Shown here one piece after another: positions 36,375 to 44,867 of a stretch of 64,000 nt of DNA. Source of the stretch: an uncultured Rhodospirillaceae bacterium (GTDB lineage Bacteria; Pseudomonadota; Alphaproteobacteria; Rhodospirillales; Magnetospirillaceae). The notes below the pieces were generated by a model. It ran no database searches, was not told the DNA's origin, and saw nothing but the letters and a program-made list of their open reading frames with translations. Within the stretch, counting starts at the first letter, position 1, and each line of letters begins with the position of its first letter. The translations under genes and the position numbers were made by a program. Location: assembly GCA_937887565.1 (NCBI GenBank), contig CALABS010000040.1, positions 62,001 to 126,000 on the forward strand. Reading direction: 5' to 3'.

Positions 36375-37361
36375 TCAGAACATGCTGGCCAGCACGCGGT
36401 CGGGCGGGTTGTGGCCGTCGGCGAAGGTCTTGATGTTGATGATCACCTTCTCGCCCATGTCGACGCGCCCCTCGATGGTGGCCGAGCCCATGTGGGGGAG
36501 CAGCAGCACGTTGTCCATCTCGACCAGCTTGGGATTGACGGCCGGCTCGTGTTCGAACACGTCCAGCGCCGCGCCGGCCAGCTCCTTGCGGGTCAGCATG
36601 CGGGTGAGCGCGTTCTCGTCGATGACCTCGCCGCGGGCGGTGTTGATGACGTAGGCGTGCTTCTGAAGCAGCGCCAGGCGGCGCGCCGACAGCAGGTGGA
36701 AGGTGGCCGGCGTGTGCGGGCAGTGGATGGTGACCACGTCCATGCGGGCCAGCATCTGATCCAGGCTCTCCCAGTAGGTCGCCTCGAGCTCGGCCTCGAT
36801 GTCGGGATGCACCCGCTTGCGGTTGTGATAGTGGATGGACATCCCGAAGGCCTTGGCGCGGCGCGCCACCGCCTGGCCGATGCGGCCCATGCCGATGACC
36901 CCCAGGCGCTTGCCCCAGATGCGATGGCCCATCATGGAGGTGGGCGACCAGCCGGTCCAGTCGCCCGAGCGCATCAGGCGCTCGCCCTCGGCCAGCCGGC
37001 GCGGCACCGCCAGGATCATGGCCATGGTCATGTCGGCGGTATCCTCGGTCAGCACGCCCGGCGTATTGGTGACGGTGACGCCGCGCTGGCGCGCGGTCGC
37101 CAGGTCGATGTGGTCGACGCCGGTGCCGAAATTGGCGATCAGCTTCAGATTCGGACCGGCCTGCGACAGGATCGCCGCGTCGATGCGGTCGGTGATGGTG
37201 GGCACCAGCACGTCGGCCGTCTTCACCGCCTCGATCAGGTCGGCCTTGGTCATCGGCCGGTCCTCGACGTTGAGGCGGGTGTCGAACAGCTCCATCATGC
37301 GGGTTTCGATGACGTCCGGCAGCTTGCGCGTGACGACGACGAGGGGCTTCTTGTGCGGCAT
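36375..37361 (-). CDS. D-2-hydroxyacid dehydrogenase (glyoxylate/hydroxypyruvate reductase type)
   Basis: 328 residues. The Rossmann motif is GKRLGVIGMGRIGQAVARRA; the catalytic Arg is in INTARGEVID, Glu in DVFEHEPAVN and His in LLPHMGSATIEGR. It reduces a 2-oxoacid with NAD(P)H. GGAGGAG lies 9-12 nt before the ATG. A specific substrate cannot be read from the sequence. Confidence 0.88.
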   Translation of the reverse strand: MPHKKPLVVVTRKLPDVIETRMMELFDTRLNVEDRPMTKADLIEAVKTADVLVPTITDRIDAAILSQAGPNLKLIANFGTGVDHIDLATARQRGVTVTNTPGVLTEDTADMTMAMILAVPRRLAEGERLMRSGDWTGWSPTSMMGHRIWGKRLGVIGMGRIGQAVARRAKAFGMSIHYHNRKRVHPDIEAELEATYWESLDQMLARMDVVTIHCPHTPATFHLLSARRLALLQKHAYVINTARGEVIDENALTRMLTRKELAGAALDVFEHEPAVNPKLVEMDNVLLLPHMGSATIEGRVDMGEKVIINIKTFADGHNPPDRVLASMF

Positions 37362-37487
37362 TTTGTTTTCTCCTCCCGGGACCCCGATTGGTTCAGGGAC
37401 TAGCAAGACGGCGGTGGCTTGTCCAGTAAAGTATTGGCGAGGCGGGCGGCTTGACCGCCGGTCCCCCCGACCGCGTATACTGCGCCG

Positions 37488-37991
37488 ATGGGGAGCCTCT
37501 TTCGCGCACTTGTCCTGGCGACGTCCGCCTGCCTGGCCCTTGCCGCCGGGCACGGCCGCGCGGCCGAGAGCACCGGCCTGCCCCTGCCCCGGTTCGTGTC
37601 CCTCAAGTCCGACGAGGTCAATCTGCGCACCGGCCCCGGCGTGCGCTATCCCATCGACTGGATCTACTCCCGCAAGGACCTGCCGGTGGAAGTGATCGCG
37701 GAATTCGAGGCGTGGCGCAAGATACGCGATTGGCAGGGGACCGAAGGCTGGGTTCATCAGAGCATGCTGTCGGGACGACGCATGATGGTGGTGATCGGCA
37801 CGCCGCGCTCGCTGCGGGCTACCGATGCCGACTCGGCCGAGACCGTGGCCATCGTCGAGCCCGGCGTGCTGGGCCGGCTGGTCCAGTGCCCGCGCAACCG
37901 CGACTTCTGCCGGATCGAGGTCGGGCAGGCGCAGGGATGGCTGCGGCGCGACGAGCTGTGGGGCGTCTACAAGGGAGAGTGGATCGAGTAG
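37488..37991 (+). CDS. Secreted bacterial SH3 domain protein
   Basis: 167 residues with a signal peptide (residues 1-25, cleavage after RAA). Two SH3-like regions are seen, the first with VNLRTGPGVRYPIDWIYSRKDLPVEV and EGWVHQSML, the second with IEVGQAQGWLRRDELWGVY. Such periplasmic SH3 proteins bind cell wall or other proteins. It is followed by copy B of the structured repeat. Confidence 0.85.
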   Translation: MGSLFRALVLATSACLALAAGHGRAAESTGLPLPRFVSLKSDEVNLRTGPGVRYPIDWIYSRKDLPVEVIAEFEAWRKIRDWQGTEGWVHQSMLSGRRMMVVIGTPRSLRATDADSAETVAIVEPGVLGRLVQCPRNRDFCRIEVGQAQGWLRRDELWGVYKGEWIE

Positions 37992-37995
37992 GCTC

Positions 37996-38108
37996 ATGCC
38001 AAATCCCGCTGATCGTAACCGATCAGCAGCGCCCTTAAACGGCGGGCGGGCCACCTCCGTGGCCCTTGCCTTCCGCGGCATAGGCCGCGCGGCGCCTTGC
38101 GTCTAACC
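37996..38108. repeat. Structured intergenic repeat, copy B (three hairpins)
   Basis: Stem 1 is GCTGATCG/CGATCAGC (38008-38027), stem 2 GGGCCAC/GTGGCCC (38048-38065) and stem 3 CGCGGC/GCCGCG (38074-38089). Compared with copy A at 31755-31895, five base pairs differ and all five changes keep pairing. The sequence CCAAATCCC (37999-38007) at its start also occurs in copy A at 31864-31872, so the parts are rearranged. It lies between the convergent SH3 and PAP2 genes. Confidence 0.85.
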
Positions 38109-38141
38109 ATATCGCGGTGAGGTGGTCTCACCGCGATATGG
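38107..38141. terminator. Perfect 15-bp hairpin, probable bidirectional terminator or protector
   Basis: CCATATCGCGGTGAG is followed by loop GTGGT and its exact reverse complement. It lies just after copy B and 3 bp before the end of the convergent PAP2 gene. No strong T run follows, so its role as a terminator is likely but not certain. Confidence 0.65.
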
Positions 38142-38143
38142 CC

Positions 38144-38938
38144 TCAGTCCGCCAGCCGCGAATCGCGCGGCAGTCGCACCCTCGGGTCGATCCCGCGTGC
38201 GCGCAGGGCCCGGGCCAGCAGGATGGTCACCGCCACCGCCAGATAGGACCCGGCCACCGCGTCGGACAGGAAGTGGACGGTGATCGCCACCCGGCTGGCG
38301 GCGACCAGCACGGCGATCATGATCCACAGCACGTCATAGCGTGGGAAGATCACCATCAGGGCGGTCATGGCGGCGAAGGCCGCCTGGCTGTGGCCGGATG
38401 GAAACGAGTTCATCGCCCATTGGGTGTTGAAGGGCTCGAATCCGTACAGACCCGATTCGAACAGGTAGCGGGGCCGATAGCGGCCCAGCGACATCTTGAT
38501 GGCGTTGCTGATCAACCCCGACACCGCGACCGACAGGAACAGGAAGGCGGGGGTGAAGGACAGCCGCCGCCAGCGGGCGCGGGCGCCATGGGTGGCGGCG
38601 CGGACCCCCAGGGCCAGGAAGCCCACCCACAGCATTCCGGCCGGCACCAGGTAGAATTCCGCCTCGCCCAGGCGGGTGACCACCTTGAAGAAGCCCTCGA
38701 CGTCGCCGCCCACATGGGCCTTGAGCCACAGGGCCACCGGCTGGTCCAGGGCCAGCATGGACAGCAGGCAGAACACCGCCACGTAGACCGTCGCCCAGGT
38801 CAGCGGCCGGGCGCGGGTCCGCGCCGCCTGGGCGGCGAGGGCGGGAACCGCCTTGCCCCGCAGGTCGCCGGCCAGCAGGGTCACCCCCTCCCATGCCACC
38901 GCCGCGCGGTCCAGCACGGTCAGGATGTGGCGCCTCAC
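38144..38938 (-). CDS. PAP2-family membrane phosphatase
   Basis: 264 residues with about five membrane segments. The three acid-phosphatase motifs are K-x6-RP in KMSLGRYRPRYL, PSGHSQAAF and SR-x5-H-x3-D in SRVAITVHFLSDAVAGS. It probably removes phosphate from a lipid such as lipid A or undecaprenyl pyrophosphate. The GTG start at 38938 overlaps the GT39 gene stop by 4 nt, so the two are coupled. Confidence 0.88.
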   Translation of the reverse strand: MRRHILTVLDRAAVAWEGVTLLAGDLRGKAVPALAAQAARTRARPLTWATVYVAVFCLLSMLALDQPVALWLKAHVGGDVEGFFKVVTRLGEAEFYLVPAGMLWVGFLALGVRAATHGARARWRRLSFTPAFLFLSVAVSGLISNAIKMSLGRYRPRYLFESGLYGFEPFNTQWAMNSFPSGHSQAAFAAMTALMVIFPRYDVLWIMIAVLVAASRVAITVHFLSDAVAGSYLAVAVTILLARALRARGIDPRVRLPRDSRLAD

Positions 38939-40605
38939 CTCACCGCCCACACGCCCAGCGACACGTCCTTGCCGCGGGAATAGTTGAACCCGTCCACCCG
39001 CCCCACCTCGACCGGCGCCAGGCCGGCGGCGCGGGCGGCGGCCAGGAAGGCGTCCTGCTCGCGGTCGGCCACCACCGCGACCGAATTCGGAACCCGGGCC
39101 AGATGGGCGGCGGCGCCGGCGCCGTCGGTCAGCTCGGTGGCGGTGCCGAGCAGGAACACCAGGCTCGGCTCGTGGAAACCGGCCGCCGCCACCGGCGCCG
39201 ATATGGCCAGGGTGTCGACCACATGCGCCACCGAGCGGCTGACGAACATGCGGTCGAGGCTGGGCAGCACGGCGTGGAACACCGTCGGATAGGTGGCGCC
39301 GGCGGCCAGGGCCAGGGCCATGGCGGCGGTCATCAGCCGCCCCCGGATGGCCAGCCAGGCCGGCAGCAGGGTGGCGAGCACGATGCCGGCCGCCGCCGGC
39401 AGCGATCCCAGGTCGAAGCCGCCGCCCAAAATCGTGGGCAACGCCACCACCGCCCCGGCCAGGGCCAGCCCGACCAGGGTCCACAGCCCGTACCACGCCT
39501 TGGCGGCGCGGCCCCGGAAGGTCTCGGCGCCCTCCCAGGCCATGGCGGCGGTCAGCAGCGCCAGGGCCGGGAAGGCCGGCAGCACGTAGTGGGGCAGCTT
39601 GGTGGGCACCAGTTCGAACAGCACCCAGACGGGCAGCGCCCAGGCGAGCAGGAAGCCGACGGCGATGCGCCGGCGCACCGTCCAGGCCCGCGCCAGCGCC
39701 GGCCACAACAGCAGCGAGGCCGGCCAGAAGGTCACCCAGGCCAGCAGCAGATACATCCCCGGTAAGCCGCCATGGGCCTCGTGGGCGCCCAGCAGCTTGG
39801 GCAGCAGGTCCTGGCTGACGGCGGCGCCGACGAACTCGCCCCCCGTCGCCTGCGACACCATCACGAACCACGGCGTGGCGATGGCCGCCGCCACCAGCAT
39901 GCCGAGGACCGGCTTCATGGCGCCGAACCAGCGGATGCGGCGCTCGGCGATGCCCAGGGCGGCGATGGTCAGCAGGCTGACCAGGGGGACGATGGGGCCC
40001 TTGACCAGGATGCCGACGCCCTGGGCGACCCAGAACAGCAGCGCCTCGAACGGCCCCGGCCCCTCGACCTTGGCCGAAGAGCCGCAGCCGCCGCCGCCGG
40101 CCTGCTCGCGCACCCGCCCCGCCGCGTAGAATCGCCCCAGCACGCCCTGGGCGGCCACCACGCAGGCCAGCAGGATGGCGTCGGTCTTGGCCTGATGGGC
40201 CTCGGACACCAGGATCAGCGCGGTGGCCAGCATGCCGGCGCCGACCAGGGCCGGCCGATGCCCGACCAGCCCCTTGCCGAAGGCGAAAGTCATCAGCACC
40301 GCCGCCCACGCCGCCAGCGCCGAGGGCAGCCGGTAGGGCCAGGTCCGGACCGACTTGGGATGGGAGAAGAAATCCACCGCCGCCGCCTGCAGCCAGTAGG
40401 CGCCGGCCGGCTTCTTGGCCCGCATCTCGTCCTGGAACTGGATGCGCACGTAGTCGCCGGTCTCCAGCATCTGCCGGGTGGCCTGCATGAACCGCGATTC
40501 GTCGCGGTCCATGGCCGGCAGCGTCGCCAGCCCCGGCAGGTAGAGGACCAGGCACAGCAGCGAAAGCACGAGATAAGGGCGGAAGCCCTCGGTCAGTCTG
40601 TCCAA
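38935..40605 (-). CDS. ArnT-like membrane glycosyltransferase (GT39/GT83)
   Basis: 556 residues with about 11-12 membrane segments. The first periplasmic loop has AMDRDESRFMQATRQML, matching the catalytic acidic loop of ArnT/PMT-type enzymes that use polyprenyl-phosphate sugars. ArnT adds aminoarabinose to lipid A. Start is a TTG at 40605 by frame; the true start is uncertain. The pairing with a PAP2 phosphatase points to lipid A or glycan modification. Confidence 0.85.
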   Translation of the reverse strand: MDRLTEGFRPYLVLSLLCLVLYLPGLATLPAMDRDESRFMQATRQMLETGDYVRIQFQDEMRAKKPAGAYWLQAAAVDFFSHPKSVRTWPYRLPSALAAWAAVLMTFAFGKGLVGHRPALVGAGMLATALILVSEAHQAKTDAILLACVVAAQGVLGRFYAAGRVREQAGGGGCGSSAKVEGPGPFEALLFWVAQGVGILVKGPIVPLVSLLTIAALGIAERRIRWFGAMKPVLGMLVAAAIATPWFVMVSQATGGEFVGAAVSQDLLPKLLGAHEAHGGLPGMYLLLAWVTFWPASLLLWPALARAWTVRRRIAVGFLLAWALPVWVLFELVPTKLPHYVLPAFPALALLTAAMAWEGAETFRGRAAKAWYGLWTLVGLALAGAVVALPTILGGGFDLGSLPAAAGIVLATLLPAWLAIRGRLMTAAMALALAAGATYPTVFHAVLPSLDRMFVSRSVAHVVDTLAISAPVAAAGFHEPSLVFLLGTATELTDGAGAAAHLARVPNSVAVVADREQDAFLAAARAAGLAPVEVGRVDGFNYSRGKDVSLGVWAVR

Positions 40606-40704
40606 GATGCAGGCGTCCTGTGGCGAAGGGTCAGCCGGTTACAGCATGGAAGCGGATAGGGATCAACCCCGCTTGCAAAAACACCCGTCCACGCCCATGA
40701 TGAT

Positions 40705-40722
40705 CATGGTCAGATGACCATG
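40705..40722. promoter_or_regulatory. Palindrome over antitoxin start region
   Basis: CATGGTCA, GA, TGACCATG is a perfect inverted repeat located 10 bp before the chosen antitoxin start. It is a candidate operator for autoregulation of the toxin-antitoxin module. Confidence 0.6.
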
Positions 40723-40731
40723 GAGGATGGC

Positions 40732-40968
40732 ATGGCAAGGTTCGAAATGGGCGCCGGCGAGTTCAAGGCGCGCTGCCTGAGCGTCCTCGACGAGGTCGCC
40801 GAGACCCGCACCGAAGTGGTGGTCACGAAACGCGGCAAGCCCGTGGCGCGGGTGGTGCCGGTGGACGATGTCGCGGCGCCGGAACTGTTCGGGGCCTTGG
40901 CGGGCCGTATTCGCATCGTCGGCGACGTGATCTCGCCGGTCGAGGATGACTGGGATGCCGACCGCTAG
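40732..40968 (+). CDS. Phd/YefM-type antitoxin
   Basis: 78 residues. The Phd core is shown by GAGEFKARCLSVLDEVAE and VVVTKRGKPVARVVPV. The ATG at 40732 is preferred because GGAGG lies 5 nt upstream; ATGs at 40714 and 40720 are in frame. Its 3' end overlaps the PIN toxin gene. It would neutralise and repress that gene. Confidence 0.85.
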   Translation: MARFEMGAGEFKARCLSVLDEVAETRTEVVVTKRGKPVARVVPVDDVAAPELFGALAGRIRIVGDVISPVEDDWDADR

Positions 40969-41371
40969 ACCCCTGGTTCTCGACACCCACGTCTTCCTCT
41001 GGCTGCTGGCCGGCCATCCGGCGCTGCCGGGGGAAACGCGGGACGCCATGGCGGCGGCGGCGAGACGGGGCGACCTGCTGGTTCCCGCCATCGTCCCCTG
41101 GGAGATCGCCATGCTGGCGGCGCGCGGCCGCATCGCCCTGGCCGAGCCGGCGGCGGAGTTCATCGCCCACGGCCTGGACCTGCCCGGCATCCGCTTGGCC
41201 CCATTGACGCCCGAGGTGGCGGTCGAGGCGGTGGCCTTGCCGGGCGGCTTTCACAAGGATCCGGCCGACCGGATGATCGTGGCGACGGCGCGCGTCCTTG
41301 GCGGGACGCTGGTCACCTTCGACCAGGCGATCCTGGACTGGGCGGCCAAAGGGCATGTGTTGACGGCGTGA
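40955..41371 (+). CDS. PIN-domain toxin VapC
   Basis: About 138 residues. PIN acids lie in VLDTHVFLWLLAG, VPWEIAML, DPADRMIVATA and VTFDQAIL, and the DTHVFLW start is typical of PIN toxins paired with Phd antitoxins. GAGG lies 9 nt upstream of ATG 40955; ATG 40946 is possible. It ends just before a terminator-like hairpin. Confidence 0.9.
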   Translation: MPTARPLVLDTHVFLWLLAGHPALPGETRDAMAAAARRGDLLVPAIVPWEIAMLAARGRIALAEPAAEFIAHGLDLPGIRLAPLTPEVAVEAVALPGGFHKDPADRMIVATARVLGGTLVTFDQAILDWAAKGHVLTA

Positions 41372-41381
41372 GAATCAATAA

Positions 41382-41404
41382 GCCCCGGCTCGCGCCGGGG
41401 CCTT
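41382..41404. terminator. GC hairpin between convergent toxin and hbd genes
   Basis: GCCCCGGC, loop TCGC, GCCGGGGC forms an 8-bp perfect stem with AA upstream and TT downstream. It lies in the 44-bp gap between two convergent genes and may end transcription from both sides. Confidence 0.7.
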
Positions 41405-41415
41405 GATGGCTTGCC

Positions 41416-42294
41416 TTACCGCGTCGGCACCGGCTTCTCGCCGGTATAGTCGTAGAAGCCGCGGCCGGTCTTGCGGCCCAGCCAGCCGGCCTCGACGTAT
41501 TTCACCAGCAGCGGGCAGGGCCGGTACTTGGTGTCGGCGAGGCCGTCATGGAGGACCTGCATGATGGACAGGCAGGTGTCGAGACCGATGAAGTCGGCCA
41601 GTTCCAGCGGGCCCATGGGGTGGTTGGCGCCCAGCCTCATGGCGGTGTCGATGGCATCGACGCTGCCCACGCCCTCATAAAGGGTGTAGACCGCCTCGTT
41701 GATCATCGGCAACAGGATGCGGTTGACGATGAAGGCGGGGAAGTCCTCGGCCGAGACCGGGCTCTTGCCCAGCTTGACCACCATGTCGCGCACCAGGGCG
41801 AAGGTCTCCTCGCCGGTGGCGATGCCGCGGATCAGCTCGACCAGCTGCATCACCGGCACCGGGTTCATGAAGTGCATGCCCATGAACCGGGCTGGGCGGT
41901 CGGTGGCGGCGCCCAGGCGGGTGATGGAGATGGACGAGGTGTTGGACGCGATATAGGCCTCGGGCTTCAGGGCCGGGCAGAGCTGGGCGAAGATCTTGCG
42001 CTTGACCTGCTCGTCCTCGGTGGCGGCCTCGATCACCAGATCCGAATCGCCGAAATCGGCATAGGCGGTGGTGGTGACGATGCGCCCCAGGGCGGCGGCC
42101 TTGTCGACCTCGGCGATCTTGCCCTTCGACACCTGGCGGGTCAGGTTCTTGTCGATGGTGGCCAGCGCCTTCTTGAGCTGCTCTTCCGAGATGTCGAGCA
42201 GGATCACGTCGAAGCCCGCGACGGCGCAGACGTGGGCGATACCGTTGCCCATCTGGCCCGCGCCGATGACACCGATCTTCTGGATAGCAGCCAT
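41416..42294 (-). CDS. hbd: 3-hydroxybutyryl-CoA dehydrogenase
   Basis: 292 residues. The NAD motif is IGVIGAGQMGNGIAHVCA; the catalytic His is in FMGMHFMNPVPVMQLVE and the Glu-containing C-terminal helix in ANHPMGPLELADFIGLDTCL. It interconverts acetoacetyl-CoA and 3-hydroxybutyryl-CoA in fatty-acid or PHB-linked metabolism. ATG 42294 has AGGAG 7 nt upstream. It follows etfA. Confidence 0.94.
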   Translation of the reverse strand: MAAIQKIGVIGAGQMGNGIAHVCAVAGFDVILLDISEEQLKKALATIDKNLTRQVSKGKIAEVDKAAALGRIVTTTAYADFGDSDLVIEAATEDEQVKRKIFAQLCPALKPEAYIASNTSSISITRLGAATDRPARFMGMHFMNPVPVMQLVELIRGIATGEETFALVRDMVVKLGKSPVSAEDFPAFIVNRILLPMINEAVYTLYEGVGSVDAIDTAMRLGANHPMGPLELADFIGLDTCLSIMQVLHDGLADTKYRPCPLLVKYVEAGWLGRKTGRGFYDYTGEKPVPTR

Positions 42295-42350
42295 CATGAT
42301 GCTCCTTGGCTATGCGGATTGGGCCTTGGACGTCGCGCCCGCCTTCGGGG

Positions 42351-43289
42351 TCACTTGTTGTCGAGTTCCGCCGCCAGCTCGGGCAGCGCCTTGAACAGGT
42401 CCGCCACCAGGCCGTAATCGGCCACCTGGAAGATCGGCGCCTCCTCGTCCTTGTTGATGGCGACGATGACCTTGGAATCCTTCATGCCGGCCAGATGCTG
42501 GATGGCGCCCGAGATGCCGACGGCGATGTAGAGGTCGGGGGCGACGATCTTGCCGGTCTGGCCGACCTGGAAGTCGTTGGGCACGAAGCCGGCGTCCACC
42601 GCCGCGCGCGAAGCGCCGACGGCGGCGCCCAGCTTGTCGGCCACCTGCTCCAGCAGCGTGAAGTTCTCGCCCGACTGCATGCCGCGGCCGCCCGAGAGGA
42701 TGATCCGGGCGCTGGTCAGCTCGGGGCGCTCGGACTTGGACAGCTGCTGCGACACGAAGGACGACACCGCCGGATCGGCGGCGGCGGCCACGGCCTCGAC
42801 GGCGGCCGCGCCGCCCTCGGCGGCGGCGCATTCGAAGGCGGTGCCGCGCACGGTCACCACCTTGACCGCGTCCTTGGACTGCACGGTGGCCAGCGCGTTG
42901 CCGGCATAGATGGGGCGCACGAAAGTGTCGGCCGACACCACGGCAGTGACGTCGGACAGTTGCGCCACGTCCAGCAGCGCGGCGACGCGCGGCATGACGT
43001 TCTTGCCGAAGGTGGTGGCGGGAGCCAGCAGGTGCGAATAGCCCTGGGCCAGGCCGACGATCAGGGCCGAGACCGGCTCGGCGAGGCCATGGGCGTAGGC
43101 CGGCGCGTCGGCCAGCAGCACCTTGGCGACGCCGGCCACCTTGGCGGCGGCCTCGGCGACGCCTTGCGCGCCCGAACCGGCGACCAGGACGTGGATGTCG
43201 CCGCCGATGCGGGCGGCGGCGGTGACGGTGTGCAGCGTGGCGGGCTTGAGCTGGCCGGCCTCGTGCTCGGCGATGACGAGGACGCTCAT
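42351..43289 (-). CDS. etfA: Electron transfer flavoprotein alpha subunit
   Basis: 312 residues. The FAD-binding domain is shown by SGGRGMQSGENFTLL and the VGQTGKIVAPDLYIAVGISGAIQHLAGM block. It carries electrons from acyl-CoA dehydrogenases to ubiquinone via ETF-QO. Two bases separate it from etfB upstream. Confidence 0.96.
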   Translation of the reverse strand: MSVLVIAEHEAGQLKPATLHTVTAAARIGGDIHVLVAGSGAQGVAEAAAKVAGVAKVLLADAPAYAHGLAEPVSALIVGLAQGYSHLLAPATTFGKNVMPRVAALLDVAQLSDVTAVVSADTFVRPIYAGNALATVQSKDAVKVVTVRGTAFECAAAEGGAAAVEAVAAAADPAVSSFVSQQLSKSERPELTSARIILSGGRGMQSGENFTLLEQVADKLGAAVGASRAAVDAGFVPNDFQVGQTGKIVAPDLYIAVGISGAIQHLAGMKDSKVIVAINKDEEAPIFQVADYGLVADLFKALPELAAELDNK

Positions 43290-43291
43290 CT

Positions 43292-44038
43292 TCAAATGAC
43301 CTTCGCTTCGTTCTTCAGCTTGTCGACCAGCGCGGCGACGCTGTCGACCTTGATGCCCGCCTTGCGCTTGGCCGGCTCCTCGACCTTCAGCGTCACCAGG
43401 CGCGGCGCCGTGTCGACGCCGAGATCGGCCGGCGACAGGGTGTCGATGGGCTTCTTCTTGGCCTTCATGATGTTGGGCAGGCTGGCGTAGCGCGGCTCGT
43501 TGAGGCGCAGATCGGTGGTCACCACCGCCGGCAGCGTGAGGCTGACCGTCTCCAGGCCGCCATCCACCTCGCGGGTGACGAGGGCGGCGTCGCCCAGCTC
43601 GACCTTGGAGGCGAAGGTGCCCTGGGCCCAGCCCAGCAGCGCCGCCAGCATCTGGCCGGTCTGGTTGGAATCGTCGTCGATGGCCTGCTTGCCCAGCACC
43701 ACCAGCCCCGGCTGCTCGCGGTCGACGACGGCCTTGAGCAGCTTGGCGACCGCCAGCGGCTGCAACTCGTCGTCGCTCTGGACCAGCACGCCGCGGTCGG
43801 CGCCCATGGCGAGAGCAGTGCGGATGGTTTCCTGGCAGGCGGCGGGTCCCATGGACACCACCACGATCTCGGTGGCCTTGCCGGCTTCCTTCAGCCGCAC
43901 GGCCTCCTCGACGGCGATCTCGTCGAAGGGGTTCATGGAGAACTTGACGTTCGCCGTCTCCACCCCCGAGTTGTCGGCCTTGACCCGGATCTTGACGTTG
44001 TAGTCGATGACGCGCTTGGCGGCGACCAGTACCTTCAT
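43292..44038 (-). CDS. etfB: Electron transfer flavoprotein beta subunit
   Basis: 248 residues. The start [29 protein letters not shown] and the signature [25 protein letters not shown] (here [16 protein letters not shown]) are clear. It forms the ETF heterodimer with EtfA and binds AMP. In the same run as pduO, etfA and hbd. Confidence 0.96.
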   Translation of the reverse strand: [248 protein letters not shown]

Positions 44039-44102
44039 GGTCCTCCTGATCCCTCTGATCCGGCTGCCACGAGTCAAATCGGTATAGCCGGGCGGATTTC
44101 AG

Positions 44103-44119
44103 TATTGCATTGCACAATA
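44103..44119. promoter_or_regulatory. Short palindrome upstream of etfB
   Basis: TATTG, CATTGCA, CAATA is a perfect 5-bp palindrome with an inner TTGCA repeat, 65 bp before the etfB start. It may be a regulator site for the etf-hbd genes. Confidence 0.35.
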
Positions 44120-44169
44120 TGCCGGGAGCAAGCCGCTGTCAACGACACCGGCCCCGATGCCCGCGGCGG

Positions 44170-44730
44170 TCAGCGGTTGGCTCCGGGGGTCCACAGGACG
44201 TCGGCCGCTCCCTTGGCGTTCAACCACCGCGCCATGACGAACAGATGATCCGACAGGCGGTTGGCGTAGGCGACCGCCTGGGGGTTGACCGGCTCGGAGT
44301 CCGCCAGGGCGGTGATCAGGCGCTCGGCCCGGCGGACCACGGTGCGGGCCAGGTGCAGATGCGCCGAGGCCGGCGAGCCGCCGGGCAGGATGAAGGAGGT
44401 GAGGTCGGCCAGCTCGGCGTTCATGGCGTCGATCTCGGCCTCCAGGCGTTCGACCTGGGCGGCGACGATCCGCAACCCCTCGCCGCGATCGCCGTCCTCG
44501 GGGGTGCACAGGTCGGCCCCCAGGTCGAACAGGTCGTTCTGGACCCGGCCCAGCATGGCGTCGACATCGCCGGCCGTATGGAGGCGGACGACGCCCAGGA
44601 CCGCGTTGGCCTCGTCGACGGTGCCGTAGGCCTCGACGCGCGGCGCGTGCTTGGCGACCCGGACGCCGTCGCCCAGCGAGGTCTTCCCCTTGTCGCCGCC
44701 CCTGGTATAGATGCGGGTCAGACGGACCAT
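44170..44730 (-). CDS. PduO-type ATP:cob(I)alamin adenosyltransferase
   Basis: 186 residues. RIYTRGGDKGKTSLGDG is the ATP-binding N-terminal motif and SFILPGGSPASAHLHLARTVVRRAER with LSDHLFVMARWLN is the PduO helical core. It makes adenosylcobalamin. It lies before etfB, a gene order seen in other alphaproteobacteria, and supplies the coenzyme for B12-dependent enzymes. Confidence 0.93.
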   Translation of the reverse strand: MVRLTRIYTRGGDKGKTSLGDGVRVAKHAPRVEAYGTVDEANAVLGVVRLHTAGDVDAMLGRVQNDLFDLGADLCTPEDGDRGEGLRIVAAQVERLEAEIDAMNAELADLTSFILPGGSPASAHLHLARTVVRRAERLITALADSEPVNPQAVAYANRLSDHLFVMARWLNAKGAADVLWTPGANR

Positions 44731-44830
44731 GGCGCTTCTCCCTGCTGCCGTTCGCGCGCTGTTATGCCATGCGGGGAGCGGGCATAACAACGCCACGGCA
44801 CGCGGGGCTTTCCTGCCCGCCCCAAAGCTC

Positions 44831-44836
44831 TATAAT
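44831..44836 (+). promoter_or_regulatory. Possible -10 box of lptG
   Basis: TATAAT matches the sigma-70 -10 consensus exactly and lies 32 bp before the lptG ATG. No convincing -35 box was seen. Confidence 0.4.
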
Positions 44837-44867
44837 CCCACCGCACAGTCCTGGACCCCGGATCGCC

